Positions 17,158-26,588 of a stretch of 64,000 nucleotides of DNA are shown piece by piece. A program made the position numbers and the translations under genes. The stretch covers positions 62,001 through 126,000 of the forward strand of contig NZ_JAOXSR010000001.1 in assembly GCF_026163685.1 (NCBI RefSeq), in the 5' to 3' direction. The notes beneath the pieces were generated by a model. It was not told the DNA's origin and ran no database searches. It saw nothing but the letters and a program-made list of their open reading frames with translations. Every line of letters starts with the position of its first letter. The first letter of the stretch is position 1. Source of the stretch: Oerskovia flava. Lineage in GTDB: Bacteria; Actinomycetota; Actinomycetes; Actinomycetales; Cellulomonadaceae.

Positions 17158-17183
17158 TGCGCGATTCAGCATTGAATCACGCA
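17158..17183. promoter_or_regulatory. Inverted repeat upstream of GH31 gene, probable operator
   Basis: TGCGCGATTCA and TGAATCACGCA, 11-nt arms matching at 10 positions, flank GCAT. It lies about 100 nt upstream of the GH31 start and outside the antiporter gene. The regulator is not encoded next to it. Confidence 0.55.
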
Positions 17184-17218
17184 GTAAGCATCACGTAGGA
17201 CGGGCTCTGGCGCAAGAG

Positions 17219-18493
17219 TCAGGATGCCCTGCGCCGCAGGTGCAGCCCTCCGCGCGGCGTGGGCTCGGTGCCCGGGACCGTCTCGACCGTGGGTCGCACG
17301 CGGGCGACCCAGGCGCCGTACCGCGCGGCCAGGGGGTCGGCGCTGAGCCCGTGCGCGAGCACGCTGAGCAGGACGGTCAGCCCGATCGTCGCCACGGCCT
17401 GGCGCACCGGCTCAACGAGCTCCAGCTCCTCGACCGTGATGAGCGCGAACACGACGGAGGCGAGCCCGCGGGGTCCGAACCACCCGACGAACGCGACGGT
17501 CGGTGCCCGCAGGCCGGTCCCGAGGAGCGCGAGCGCGACGGGGACCATGCGCAGCACCGTGAGCGACAGCAGCGCGTAGACCACCTCCCGCCACCCGGCG
17601 GTCTCCACGACGAGCGGCACGGCGGCGAAGCCGAACGCCAGCCAGACCGCGAACCCCAGCGGTTCGGAGAGCATCTCGGTGAGCTCGAGCCCGGAGTCCT
17701 CGTCGTCGATCCACCGCGCGGCGGCCGCGAACGCCGTCCCGGCGACGAACGCGGCGACGAATGCGTTGCCCGTCGCGAGCTCGGCGAGCACGTAGGCCAG
17801 CCCGGGGATCGCGAGGACACCGAGAGCCCGGGAGCGCGGCGAGCTGAGGTCGCGCCGCCGGGAGGCCCCGAGGAGGATCCCGCCGCCTGCCCCCACGGCG
17901 ACCCCGACGGCGACGCCGATCCCGAGCTCGAGCACCGCCTGCGCCACCGTCAGCGTGGTGCTGAGCCCTTCCGCGCCGGCGATCGCCGCGACGGCGAAGA
18001 GGACCACCGGCGTCACCATGCCGTCGTTGAGCCCGCTCTCCACGTTGAGCAGCCGCCGGACCCGCACGGGGACGACCGGGTTGAGCACGGTCGCGGCGCC
18101 GAGGCCCGCGTCCGTCGGTGCGAGAGACGCGGCGAGGAGCAGCGCGACGACGAACGGCAGGTCGGGCAGGACCACCTGGGCCGTCAGCACGCCGGCGACC
18201 ACCGTCACGGGCAGGCCGATCAGCAGGAGCCGTGCGACGAGGCCCCGCTCGGCCGCGATCTGCCGGGGGCGCACCTGGGCGGCGTCGTGGAAGAGGATCA
18301 GGGCGAGCGTCAGCTCGGCGAGGGCCCGCACGGCCGGTGCGGCAGCGGTGTCGGCGCCACCGGCGGGGATCGCCAGGAGGCTGCCCGCCAGCACGAAGAG
18401 GATCGGCGCGGTGACCGACACCCGCCCCAGACCGCGCGCGGTGGCGGCGAACAGCAGGAGCAGGGCCGAGAAGAGTGCCAGCGTCACTGTCAT
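17219..18493 (-). CDS. CPA1-type Na+(K+)/H+ antiporter
   Basis: 424-residue integral membrane protein with about 12 hydrophobic helices, of the monovalent cation:proton antiporter-1 family. Signature segments are ALILFHDAAQVRP, SLAPTDAGLGAATVL (the ion-binding region) and NVESGLNDGMVTP, then a conserved GWFGPRGLASVVFAL near the C-terminus. The ATG at 18493 is chosen because the transmembrane region begins at once; longer alternatives read back into the tRNA and are implausible. It lies 178 nt downstream of tRNA-Gly on the same strand and 158 nt upstream of the GH31 start. Role: pH and cation homeostasis. Confidence 0.86.
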   Translation of the reverse strand: MTVTLALFSALLLLFAATARGLGRVSVTAPILFVLAGSLLAIPAGGADTAAAPAVRALAELTLALILFHDAAQVRPRQIAAERGLVARLLLIGLPVTVVAGVLTAQVVLPDLPFVVALLLAASLAPTDAGLGAATVLNPVVPVRVRRLLNVESGLNDGMVTPVVLFAVAAIAGAEGLSTTLTVAQAVLELGIGVAVGVAVGAGGGILLGASRRRDLSSPRSRALGVLAIPGLAYVLAELATGNAFVAAFVAGTAFAAAARWIDDEDSGLELTEMLSEPLGFAVWLAFGFAAVPLVVETAGWREVVYALLSLTVLRMVPVALALLGTGLRAPTVAFVGWFGPRGLASVVFALITVEELELVEPVRQAVATIGLTVLLSVLAHGLSADPLAARYGAWVARVRPTVETVPGTEPTPRGGLHLRRRAS

Positions 18494-18670
18494 CTGCACA
18501 CTGCCATCCACACCGTCATCTGAACCTCGGGGGGAGCGATGCGGAGCGTCGGCCTCGCCCGACGCCGGTCCCTCCCAGCGTAGGGCGGGAGCGCGCGCCG
18601 GGCCTGCGCACCGGGCCGCACGGCGGGAACGCCAAAGGCCCCGCAGTAGTCTGCGAGGCCCTCGACGAGA

Positions 18671-18744
18671 TGGAGCGGGTGACGGGAATCGAACCCGCGC
18701 TATCAGCTTGGGAAGCTGAAGTTCTACCATTGAACTACACCCGC
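18671..18744 (-). tRNA. tRNA-Gly (anticodon CCC)
   Basis: 74 nt including an encoded CCA. The acceptor GCGGGTG pairs with CACCCGC. D arm GTTCAATGGTAGAAC, anticodon loop TTCCCAA giving CCC, and T arm GCGGGTTCGATTCCCGT are all intact. No integrase gene or direct repeat suggesting an attachment site is seen on either side. Confidence 0.97.
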
Positions 18745-18882
18745 GCGACGCAGCAACCTGGACGTCGGTCGCCCGTGCGGGGCTCCCTACGGCATGCTGT
18801 TCAACCTGCGCGCGACCCGATCATACCCAACGGAACCGATGACGCCAGCATCGGTTGCCACCACGACGCCCGAGGAGGCGCC

Positions 18883-19437
18883 TTGACCCAGGATCCGTAC
18901 CAGCGCGAGCCCGACCACACGGCAGGGGAGGCGGGCCGCGACCCGCAGCCCGCCGAGCCGTCGTACGGGACGCCGCCCGCCACCGAGGAGCCCGGGCAGC
19001 CGGGCGGGGGCCAGCCCTACGGGACCCCGCCGAACGCGGGGCAGCCCTCCGCCGGCCAGCCCGGGGGGCCGTACGCGCAGGGCTACCCCGGCCAGCCGTA
19101 CGCGCAGGGGTACCCGGGGCAGCCCTACGGTCAGGGCTACCCCGGTCAGCCGTACCCGGCACCCGGCTACGGCTACGAGGACCCGCTGGCGAAGTCGCGG
19201 CTCGCGGCGGGCCTGCTGGGCATCTTCCTGGGCAGCATCGGGGTCCACCGGTTCTACCTGGGCTACACGGGCATCGGCCTGACGATGCTGCTGCTCACGA
19301 TCGTCGGGTCGTTCGTGACGTTCGGGCTCTCGGCGATCGCCGTGTCGATCTGGGGTCTGGTCGAGGGGATCCTCTACCTCACGGCGCGGCAGGGGTCGTA
19401 CGCGGTGGACTCGACGGGACGCCCGCTGCGTTCCTGA
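18883..19437 (+). CDS. TM2 domain membrane protein with repeat-rich N-terminus
   Basis: 184-residue protein. Residues 1-100 are low-complexity and rich in Pro, Gly, Gln and Tyr, with repeated YGTPP and three GYPGQPY units. Residues about 105-175 form a TM2 domain: KSRLAAGLLGIFLGSIGVHRFYLGYTGIG and a second helix with GLVEGILYL. TTG at 18883 is the start, because a strong GAGGAGG lies 5 nt upstream and no ATG or GTG fits. TM2 proteins occur in the bacterial envelope, usually with unknown function. A large hairpin follows the stop codon. Confidence 0.88.
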   Translation: MTQDPYQREPDHTAGEAGRDPQPAEPSYGTPPATEEPGQPGGGQPYGTPPNAGQPSAGQPGGPYAQGYPGQPYAQGYPGQPYGQGYPGQPYPAPGYGYEDPLAKSRLAAGLLGIFLGSIGVHRFYLGYTGIGLTMLLLTIVGSFVTFGLSAIAVSIWGLVEGILYLTARQGSYAVDSTGRPLRS

Positions 19438-19443
19438 CCACCA

Positions 19444-19509
19444 CCCGGGGTCGGAGCCTGCAGGCACGGCGGCGTCCGTGCGTCACGGACGGAGCGCTCC
19501 GACCCCGGG
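19444..19509 (+). terminator. Compound hairpin between TM2 gene and dcd
   Basis: Perfect 14-bp arms CCCGGGGTCGGAGC (19444-19457) and GCTCCGACCCCGGG (19496-19509) enclose a second perfect 8-bp stem CGTCCGTG/CACGGACG (19473-19491). It ends 10 nt before the dcd -10 hexamer, so it insulates dcd from upstream transcription. Confidence 0.7.
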
Positions 19510-19530
19510 GGAGTCGGCTAGCGTGGCCCC

Positions 19531-20106
19531 GTGCTGCTCTCCGACCGCGACATCCGCGCCGAGCTCGATGCCGGGCGCGTCCAGCTGGACCCGTACGAGC
19601 CGTCCATGCTGCAGCCGTCGAGCATCGACGTGCGGCTGGACAAGTTCTTCCGGCTGTTCGACAACCACAAGTACCCGTTCATCGACCCGGCGGCGGACCA
19701 GCCCGACCTCACCCGCCTCGTCGAGGTGGAGAAGGGCGAGCCGTTCATCCTCCACCCCGGCGAGTTCGTGCTCGGCTCGACCTTCGAGGCCGTCACGCTG
19801 CCCGACGACGTCGCGGCGCGGCTCGAGGGCAAGTCGTCCCTGGGTCGGCTCGGGCTGCTCACGCACTCCACGGCCGGGTTCATCGACCCGGGGTTCTCCG
19901 GTCACGTGACGCTCGAGCTGAGTAACGTCGCGACGCTGCCGATCACGCTGTGGCCCGGGATGAAGATCGGGCAGATGTGCTTCTTCCGGCTGTCGTCGGC
20001 GTCGGAGCACCCGTACGGCTCGTCGGTCTATGGTTCTCGCTACCAGGGCCAGCGCGGTCCGACGGCCTCGCGGTCCTGGCAGAACTTCCACCGCACCGAC
20101 GTGTGA
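19531..20106 (+). CDS. dcd: dCTP deaminase
   Basis: 191-residue trimeric enzyme that deaminates dCTP to dUTP for dTMP synthesis. Actinobacterial members such as that of Mycobacterium tuberculosis also hydrolyse dUTP to dUMP. Visible motifs are [36 protein letters not shown] and GHVTLELSN, which holds the catalytic glutamate. Length is standard. The GTG start lies 6 nt after TAGCGT, so the mRNA is leaderless. The core around this start is almost identical to that of pyrE in the same window, a second pyrimidine gene. Confidence 0.97.
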   Translation: MLLSDRDIRAELDAGRVQLDPYEPSMLQPSSIDVRLDKFFRLFDNHKYPFIDPAADQPDLTRLVEVEKGEPFILHPGEFVLGSTFEAVTLPDDVAARLEGKSSLGRLGLLTHSTAGFIDPGFSGHVTLELSNVATLPITLWPGMKIGQMCFFRLSSASEHPYGSSVYGSRYQGQRGPTASRSWQNFHRTDV

Positions 20107-20159
20107 CCGGACGCCCGGGGCACGGCCGGCTGCGACGACCAGCGACGAAAGGCTGACCC

Positions 20160-21251
20160 GTGGCCCAGGCTCCCGCGACCGGACTCCCGGTGCTCCCTCC
20201 TGTCTCCGCCCAGGGCCACCAGGCGCGGCACCTGCTCGCGCTGCCGGCCGACGTCGAGGTCGAAGAGGTCGAGACCCTCGCGCTCTCGCGCTTCGCCGGC
20301 GCGCGCTGGGACGTGGTGCCCGCGGGTGTCGAGCCGGCCACCCCTGCGCCCCGCACGGCGCGACCGGGGGAGCCCGGGGTGCTGCGCACCTCGCGGCACA
20401 CCACGCTCACAGGCCCGTACGCGCCGTCGGCCCCGAGCGGCCCCGCGCTCGCGCTCCCGCCCGGTACCGCGACGGTGTTCGACGTCGTGTGCCCCCGCGA
20501 GCGCGGCGAGGCGCCCTACCCGGGCGGCGGGGACCGCGAGGGCCTCGCGCGGGCGTTCCCCGCTGGCCTGCCCGTGCGGGAGGAGGAACGCGCGCTCTCC
20601 TGGCTCGTCGCGGCGGCTCGCCGCCTCGGCGGTTCGATCCAGGTCGACGTCGCCGCGCCCGTCGGCCCGGGCACCGTGCTCACACCCGACCCGGCCGCCG
20701 CGGTCGACATGTGCGTGTACTCCGACGTGTGGCTGGACCCGCACGCTGCGCTCGCGGTCGTCGCCGCCCTGCACCCCCGTACGCGGCTCGCGACCGAGGG
20801 CACCCCGTGGCAGGGTCCGCCGCAGGGCATCGGCGAGCGACACCTGTACCGCGGAGAGAAGATGGACCCGGAGCTGCGCCGGGCCGTGCACGCGGCGGCT
20901 GACGACGTCGACATCGCCGCCCTCACGGGGCCGAAGGTCCTCGAGGGGTACGGCATCGTCGTCGACATGGGTGTCGACGGGTTCGTGGCGGTCGAGGTCG
21001 GAGGCGAGGAGCGCCTGCCCCTCCTGCTGCGCGGTCTGCCGTGGACGGCCGGTGGCGCGGTGGCGTACCGGGTGCGCTGGGAGCCGCTCGACCTCGTGGA
21101 GTCGCAGCAGGAGCGGCCTGCGCTCGACCACCAGGTGGCGCGCCGGCGGGCCGCCGTCCTGGTGTCCACGGTGGTCAAGGCGCTGCACGGTGCGGTCGGC
21201 GGGGAGATCGCGGACGAGGCTGACTTCCTGGTGGACGCGGTCGATCTGTGA
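20160..21251 (+). CDS. Conserved protein of unknown function, paralog of the gene at 10260
   Basis: 363-residue soluble protein, not recognised. It shares motif order with the product at 10260: GDREGLARAF, VAAARRLGG, LTPDPAAAVDM, LDPHAALAV, VAYRVRWEP and a C-terminal ALHGAVGGEIADEADFLVDAVDL. The N-terminal 100 residues differ and are proline-rich. GTG 20160 has GAAAGG about 7 nt upstream. It follows dcd by 53 nt and precedes the Mrp operon by 152 nt, so it may be read through from dcd. No function is proposed. Confidence 0.8.
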   Translation: MAQAPATGLPVLPPVSAQGHQARHLLALPADVEVEEVETLALSRFAGARWDVVPAGVEPATPAPRTARPGEPGVLRTSRHTTLTGPYAPSAPSGPALALPPGTATVFDVVCPRERGEAPYPGGGDREGLARAFPAGLPVREEERALSWLVAAARRLGGSIQVDVAAPVGPGTVLTPDPAAAVDMCVYSDVWLDPHAALAVVAALHPRTRLATEGTPWQGPPQGIGERHLYRGEKMDPELRRAVHAAADDVDIAALTGPKVLEGYGIVVDMGVDGFVAVEVGGEERLPLLLRGLPWTAGGAVAYRVRWEPLDLVESQQERPALDHQVARRRAAVLVSTVVKALHGAVGGEIADEADFLVDAVDL

Positions 21252-21403
21252 CGCGGACCACCCCGACGGGCGGAGCTCGGCACGGCGGGGGACGCGTGCC
21301 TGCCCGCTAAAATGGGTCCGGCGTGCAGCGCGCGGAGCCCTCGCGGCACGCAGCCTGTGCGCCTCGCCCTCGCCCACCCGCCCACGACCAGGACGGAGCG
21401 GAC

Positions 21404-24400
21404 GTGCTGCCTGTGCTCGTAGCGCATCTCGTCATGGCACTCGGCGCGCCCGTGCTCTTCTCCCTGCTCGGCCGCAAGGCCTTCCTCGTCCTGGCGCTCG
21501 CGCCAGCCTCCGCGGTCGTCTACGCGCTGACGTGGACCGGTCGGGTCATGGCCGGGGAGCACCCCACGCAGGTCATCGAGTGGGTGCCGGGCCTCGGCCT
21601 CGAGCTCGCCTTCCGCATGGACACGCTGTCGTGGCTCATGCTGCTGCTCGTCGGTGGTGTCGGTGCCCTCGTGCTCGTCTACTGCTCGGCGTACTTCTCG
21701 CCGACGGCGACCGGGCTCCGCCGCTTCGGCGCGGTGCTCACCGCGTTCGCGGGCGCGATGGTGGGTCTGGTCGTCGCCGACGACATGCTCCTGCTGTTCG
21801 TGTTCTGGGAGCTGACCACCGTCTTCTCCTACCTGCTGATCGGCCACTACGCCGACCGCAAGGCCAGCCGCCGCGCTGCCATGCAGGCGATCGTCATCAC
21901 CACGGCGGGCGGTCTGGCAATGCTCGTGGGCGTCGTGATCCTCGGCGTCGAGGCCGGCACGTTCCGCCTGTCGGAGATCATCGCAGACCCGCCGTCCGGT
22001 CCGGCCGTGACCGCCGCCGTCGTCTGCCTGCTCGCCGGCGCGGCGAGCAAGTCCGCGCTCGTCCCGCTGCACTTCTGGCTGCCCGCCGCGATGGCCGCGC
22101 CGACCCCTGTCAGCGCGTACCTGCACGCCGCCGCGATGGTCAAGGCCGGGGTCTACCTCGTGGCGCGGTTCGCCCCGGCGTACTCCGACACTCCCGTGTG
22201 GCGGGTGATCGTCATCAGCCTCGGCGCGGGGACGCTGCTCGTCGGCGGGTACCGGGCGCTGCGCCAGTACGACCTCAAGCTCGTCCTCGCGTTCGGCACG
22301 GTGAGCCAGCTCGGGCTCATCATCCTGCTTGTCGGTCTCGGGTCGCGGTCCGCGGCGCTGGCCGGCCTCGCCATGATCGGCGCGCACGCCATGTTCAAGG
22401 CGGCGCTCTTCCTCACGGTCGGCATCGTCGACGCCGCGACGGGGACACGTGACCTCCGGCGGCTGACGGGCGTGGGCCGGGCGCTGCCCGCGACCGCCTG
22501 GGCAGGCGGACTCGCGACGGCGTCGATGATCGGGCTGCCCCCGTTCGCCGGGTACGTCGCCAAGGAGGCCGCGCTCGAGTCGCTGCTGCACGGCGAGGGC
22601 CCGATGTGGCTCGACACCGTGGTCCTCACCGCCGTCGTCGTCGGCTCGATGCTCACGGTGGCCTACGGACTGCGCTTCTTCTGGGGGGCGTTCGGCACGA
22701 AGAAGCACGTCCAGGCCGCGCTCGCCCGTGCCAACGCGCACATCGACCTGCACACACCGTCCCGGGTGCACCTGGCGCCCACGGCCGAGGTCATCGAGGC
22801 GCCCGTTCCGCCGTCGAGGATCAAGAAGCAGCCGGTTCTGCTCGTGGCTCCCGCGCTCGTGCTCGCCGTCCTCGGTCTCGCCGCCGCGCTCGTGCCCCAC
22901 TTCGGCGAATACCTCCTCGCACCGTACGCGGAGACCTACCCGGTGGGCGACCCGGGTCACCTGCTCCTGTGGGCCGGTGTCACGCCGGCCCTGGGTCTCA
23001 CCGTCATGGTGCTCGGGGTCGGTGCGCTGCTGTTCTGGCAGCGGTACCGCGTGGAGCGTTTCCAGGCCTCCTTGTGGCGGGTCCCCGAGGCGGACCGGAC
23101 CTACCGCAAGATCATGCGCAAGCTGGACGACGTCGCCGCCGACGTCACGGCGCTCACGCAGCGCGGATCACTGCCGTTCTACCTCGGCGGGATCCTCCTC
23201 GTCCTCGTCCTCGGCCCCGGGGCGGTCATGATGGCCGGATGGGCCTGGCCGGAGCAGGTCAAGGCGTGGGACCGACCGGCACAGCTCGCCGCGGTCGCGG
23301 CGATCTGCATCGCGTCCGTCCTCGCCGCTCGCTCCCGTCGCCGGCTCAAGGCCGTGATCCTCATCGGGGTGGCCGGCTACGGCAACGCGGTGCTCTTCCT
23401 GCTGCACGGGGCGCCCGACCTCGCACTCACCCAGGTGCTCGTGGAGACGATCACCCTCGTCGTCATGGTGCTCGTGCTGCGCCGCCTGCCCCCGTACTTC
23501 TCCGACCGGCCGCTCGCCGCGAGCCGGTGGGTGCGCGTCGGCCTGGGCGTCGCCGTGGGTGTCGTCGTGATGGGCTTCGCCCTCACGGCGCCTCTCGCGC
23601 GCGTGGCGGTGCCGGTCTCCGCAGCCTTCCCCGAGGGCGCGTACGGGTACGGCGGCGGGAAGAACATCGTCAACGTCACGCTCGTCGACACGCGCGCCTG
23701 GGACACCATGGGCGAGATCTCGGTCCTCCTGGTCGCCGCGACCGGTGTCGCCTCGCTGGTCTTCCTGCGCTCGCGCAGCGGCGAGATCCTGCGCGTCGGC
23801 AACGCGCGCGTCCCCTCACCCTCCACCCCGGGGGTGTGGGGCGGCGAGCCCGACCCCGGTGCTGCACTGCGCCGTCAGGGTGTCGTCGACACCCAGCACC
23901 GCCAGCCCCGGATGGTCGTGTGGCTCAACGCCGGGCGCACCCTGGCCCCGCAGCGGCGCTCGGTGATCTTCGAAGTCGTCACGCGGGTGCTCTTCCACTC
24001 CATGGTCGTGTTCGGGATCTTCCTGCTCTTCGCCGGGCACAACGCACCCGGTGGCGGGTTCGCCGCGGGCCTCGTCGTCGGGATCGCGCTCATCGTGCGG
24101 TATCTCGCCGGCGGACGCTACGAGCTCGGCGAGGCCGCGCCGGTCCATCCCGGACTGCTCCTGGGCACAGGGCTCTTCCTGTCGGTCGGCGCGGGCATGG
24201 TCCCGCTCGTCGCCGGGGGGAACATGCTGCAGAGCTACATCATCGACCTGTCGCTGCCCGTGCTCGGGAACGTGCACTTCGTGACGTCGCTCTTCTTCGA
24301 CATCGGGGTCTTCCTGCTCGTCGTCGGCCTCGTGCTCGACATCCTGCGTACGCTCGGCGCGGAGATCGACCGCCATGCTGAACAGACCAGCCGCGAGGAC

Positions 24401-24454
24401 GCCGACCCCATGGAGGCCATGGCACCCGACACGATCGGGGGTGGACGCGCGTGA
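21404..24454 (+). CDS. mnhA: Na+/H+ antiporter Mrp subunit A with fused subunit B domain
   Basis: 1016-residue membrane protein, first subunit of the seven-function Mrp (Mnh) cation/proton antiporter related to complex I. Residues about 1-500 are the NuoL-like part, with LLLFVFWELTTVFSYLLIGH (key Glu) and SKSALVPLHFWLPAAMAAPTPVSAYLHAA. About 600-820 is the MnhA C-terminal, MbhE/D-like region. About 850-990 is a complete MnhB domain (FLLFAGHNAPGGGFAAGLV). The GTG at 21404 has GGAG 5 nt upstream. A possible -10, TAAAAT, lies at 21308-21313. The stop overlaps mnhC by 4 nt. The operon expels Na+ and supports alkaline pH homeostasis. Confidence 0.95.
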   Translation: MLPVLVAHLVMALGAPVLFSLLGRKAFLVLALAPASAVVYALTWTGRVMAGEHPTQVIEWVPGLGLELAFRMDTLSWLMLLLVGGVGALVLVYCSAYFSPTATGLRRFGAVLTAFAGAMVGLVVADDMLLLFVFWELTTVFSYLLIGHYADRKASRRAAMQAIVITTAGGLAMLVGVVILGVEAGTFRLSEIIADPPSGPAVTAAVVCLLAGAASKSALVPLHFWLPAAMAAPTPVSAYLHAAAMVKAGVYLVARFAPAYSDTPVWRVIVISLGAGTLLVGGYRALRQYDLKLVLAFGTVSQLGLIILLVGLGSRSAALAGLAMIGAHAMFKAALFLTVGIVDAATGTRDLRRLTGVGRALPATAWAGGLATASMIGLPPFAGYVAKEAALESLLHGEGPMWLDTVVLTAVVVGSMLTVAYGLRFFWGAFGTKKHVQAALARANAHIDLHTPSRVHLAPTAEVIEAPVPPSRIKKQPVLLVAPALVLAVLGLAAALVPHFGEYLLAPYAETYPVGDPGHLLLWAGVTPALGLTVMVLGVGALLFWQRYRVERFQASLWRVPEADRTYRKIMRKLDDVAADVTALTQRGSLPFYLGGILLVLVLGPGAVMMAGWAWPEQVKAWDRPAQLAAVAAICIASVLAARSRRRLKAVILIGVAGYGNAVLFLLHGAPDLALTQVLVETITLVVMVLVLRRLPPYFSDRPLAASRWVRVGLGVAVGVVVMGFALTAPLARVAVPVSAAFPEGAYGYGGGKNIVNVTLVDTRAWDTMGEISVLLVAATGVASLVFLRSRSGEILRVGNARVPSPSTPGVWGGEPDPGAALRRQGVVDTQHRQPRMVVWLNAGRTLAPQRRSVIFEVVTRVLFHSMVVFGIFLLFAGHNAPGGGFAAGLVVGIALIVRYLAGGRYELGEAAPVHPGLLLGTGLFLSVGAGMVPLVAGGNMLQSYIIDLSLPVLGNVHFVTSLFFDIGVFLLVVGLVLDILRTLGAEIDRHAEQTSREDADPMEAMAPDTIGGGRA

Positions 24455-25038
24455 TCGGGTACCTGACCGCGGCCGCGCCGTCCCCGGCGGTCGACGGCGT
24501 CGTCGACATGACGCCGAGCCTGACCTTGGTGCTGGCGATCGGGGTGCTGTTCGCCGCCGGGGTGTACCTGCTGCTCGAGCGCAGCCTGACCAGGGTCCTG
24601 CTCGGCTTCATCCTCATCAGCAACGGGGCGAACCTGCTCTTCCTCGTCGCCGGCGGCCGGGCGGGTGGTGCGCCGGTCGTCGGCACCACACCCGACGACC
24701 AGATGAGCGACCCGCTCGTGCAGGCCATGGCGCTGACGGCCATCGTCATCACGCTCGGCCTCACGGCGTTCGTCCTCGCGATGGCCTACCGGTCGTGGCA
24801 GCTGCACGGGCACGACGAGGTGCAGGACGACGTCGAGGACCGACGGGTCGCGCGGCACGCCGCGCGCAACGCTCCCGCGTTCGAGGACCTCGACACGCAG
24901 GACGGCGACGAGACGCTCGACGACGAGGCCGCCCAGGTCCGGGACGAGACCGACGGGAACGACGGCCCGGACGAGCCGCCCGGATCCGGGGGCACCGGCA
25001 GGGGTCACGGCACCCGCGACCGGGGGGTGGAGCGATGA
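24451..25038 (+). CDS. mnhC: Mrp antiporter subunit C
   Basis: 195-residue, NuoK-like subunit with three membrane helices in residues about 20-130, including VYLLLERSLTRVLLGFILISNGANLL. A long acidic, charged C-terminal tail (about 130-195) extends beyond the usual subunit length of about 115 residues. It starts with GTG inside the last codon of mnhA (4-nt overlap) and its own stop overlaps the mnhD start by 4 nt, so translation is coupled. The tail is odd but common in high-GC actinobacteria. Confidence 0.94.
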   Translation: MIGYLTAAAPSPAVDGVVDMTPSLTLVLAIGVLFAAGVYLLLERSLTRVLLGFILISNGANLLFLVAGGRAGGAPVVGTTPDDQMSDPLVQAMALTAIVITLGLTAFVLAMAYRSWQLHGHDEVQDDVEDRRVARHAARNAPAFEDLDTQDGDETLDDEAAQVRDETDGNDGPDEPPGSGGTGRGHGTRDRGVER

Positions 25039-26588
25039 GCGACCTGTACGGCTACGCGACGCTCGTGCCGCTGCCCGTGGTCCTGCCGCTCTTCGCGGCA
25101 GGGCTCGCCCTCGCGCTCTGGCGGCACTCGCGTGCGCAGCGCACCATCAGCGTCGTCACGCTCACGCTCATGCTCGCCGCGGGCGTCGGCCTGCTCGTGG
25201 GTGCCGACGCCGGACCTGTCGTCGTGCACATCGGCGGCTGGGACGCGCCGATCGGCATCGACCTCGTGGCGGACCGGCTCTCGGCGCTCATGATCACGGT
25301 CTCGAGCTTCGTCATGCTGTGCGTCCTGCTCTACTCGCTCGCGCAGGGCGTCGCGGACGGGGACGAGCAGGCACCGGTCGCGATCTACCACCCGACCTAC
25401 CTCGTGCTGGCGGCCGGGGTGTCCAACGCGTTCCTCTCGGGCGACCTGTTCAACCTGTACGTCGGCTTCGAGATCCTCCTCGCGGCGAGCTACGTCCTGC
25501 TGACGCTCGGGGGCACCGGGGAGCGTATCCGCGCGGGCTCGATCTACGTCGTCGTCGCGCTGCTGTCGTCGGTGATCTTCCTCGTCGCGATCGCCCTGGT
25601 CTACGCCGCGACCGGCACCGTGAACCTCGCGCAGCTCGCGACGCGACTGCCCGAGGTCGACCCCACGGTCCAGACGGTGCTGCAGCTGCTGCTCCTCGTC
25701 GCGTTCGGCATCAAGGCCGCGATCTTCCCGCTGTCCGCGTGGCTCCCCGACTCGTACCCCACGGCGCCCGCCCCGGTCACGGCGGTGTTCGCCGGCCTGC
25801 TGACCAAGGTCGGCGTGTACGCGATCATCCGGACCCAGACCCTGCTCTTCCCCGACGGGCGCCTCGACGACGTGCTCATGTGGCTCGCCCTGCTGACGAT
25901 GGTGGTCGGCATCCTCGGGGCGGTCGCGCAGAACGACATCAAGCGACTGCTGTCGTTCACGCTCATCAGCCACATCGGCTACATGATCTTCGGCATCTCC
26001 CTGGCGTCCGAGCCGGGGATGTCCGCGGCGATCTTCTACGTCGTGCACCACATCACCGTGCAGACCACGCTCTTCCTCGTCGTCGGCCTCATCGAGCGCA
26101 GGGGCGGGTCGACGTCGCTCGACCTGCTGGGTGGGCTGGCCAAGGTCGCGCCCGGGCTCGCGATCCTCTTCTTCATCCCCGCGATGAACCTCGCCGGGAT
26201 CCCACCGCTGTCCGGGTTCCTCGGCAAGGTCGGTCTCCTCGAGGAGGGCGTCGCACAGGGCACGCCGCTCACGTGGGCCCTCGTCGTGGGGAGCGTCCTG
26301 ACGTCCCTGCTGACGCTCTACGCCATCGTCAAGGCGTGGAACAAGGCGTTCTGGCAGACGCCGCCCGTCGAGCTCGACACGTCCGTCCGGCTCCCGCGCG
26401 GCATGGTGGGCCCTGCGTCGGCCCTCGTGGCCTTCGGGCTCGGGCTGACCCTGGTCGCAGGCCCGCTGTACTCGTACTCGGAGCGGGCCGCCGCCACGCT
26501 CATGGACGGCGTCACGTACGTCGACGCCGTCCTGCCGGACGGACCCGAGGCCTGGGTGGACGCACCGATCGCGGGAGGTGACGGATGA
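25035..26588 (+). CDS. mnhD: Mrp antiporter subunit D
   Basis: 517-residue NuoN/M-like membrane subunit with about 14 helices. Conserved parts include DLFNLYVGFEILLAASYVLL (key Glu), FGIKAAIFPLSAWLPDSYPTAPAPVTA (proton-path Lys) and LKRLLSF-like DIKRLLSFTLISHIGYM. ATG 25035 overlaps the mnhC stop (ATGA). Together with the A subunit it forms the proton- and cation-translocating core. The stop overlaps the mnhE start by 4 nt. Confidence 0.96.
   Translation: MSDLYGYATLVPLPVVLPLFAAGLALALWRHSRAQRTISVVTLTLMLAAGVGLLVGADAGPVVVHIGGWDAPIGIDLVADRLSALMITVSSFVMLCVLLYSLAQGVADGDEQAPVAIYHPTYLVLAAGVSNAFLSGDLFNLYVGFEILLAASYVLLTLGGTGERIRAGSIYVVVALLSSVIFLVAIALVYAATGTVNLAQLATRLPEVDPTVQTVLQLLLLVAFGIKAAIFPLSAWLPDSYPTAPAPVTAVFAGLLTKVGVYAIIRTQTLLFPDGRLDDVLMWLALLTMVVGILGAVAQNDIKRLLSFTLISHIGYMIFGISLASEPGMSAAIFYVVHHITVQTTLFLVVGLIERRGGSTSLDLLGGLAKVAPGLAILFFIPAMNLAGIPPLSGFLGKVGLLEEGVAQGTPLTWALVVGSVLTSLLTLYAIVKAWNKAFWQTPPVELDTSVRLPRGMVGPASALVAFGLGLTLVAGPLYSYSERAAATLMDGVTYVDAVLPDGPEAWVDAPIAGGDG

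Noticed and set aside
14010-17198. Over 1000-codon open frame opposite the GH31 gene
   Set aside because: It is a high-GC antisense shadow, rich in Arg and Gly, with no domain; the minus strand has signal peptide, catalytic and binding domains.
18671-18882. Integration site at tRNA-Gly
   Set aside because: No integrase, no direct repeat of the tRNA end, and flanking genes look native in composition.
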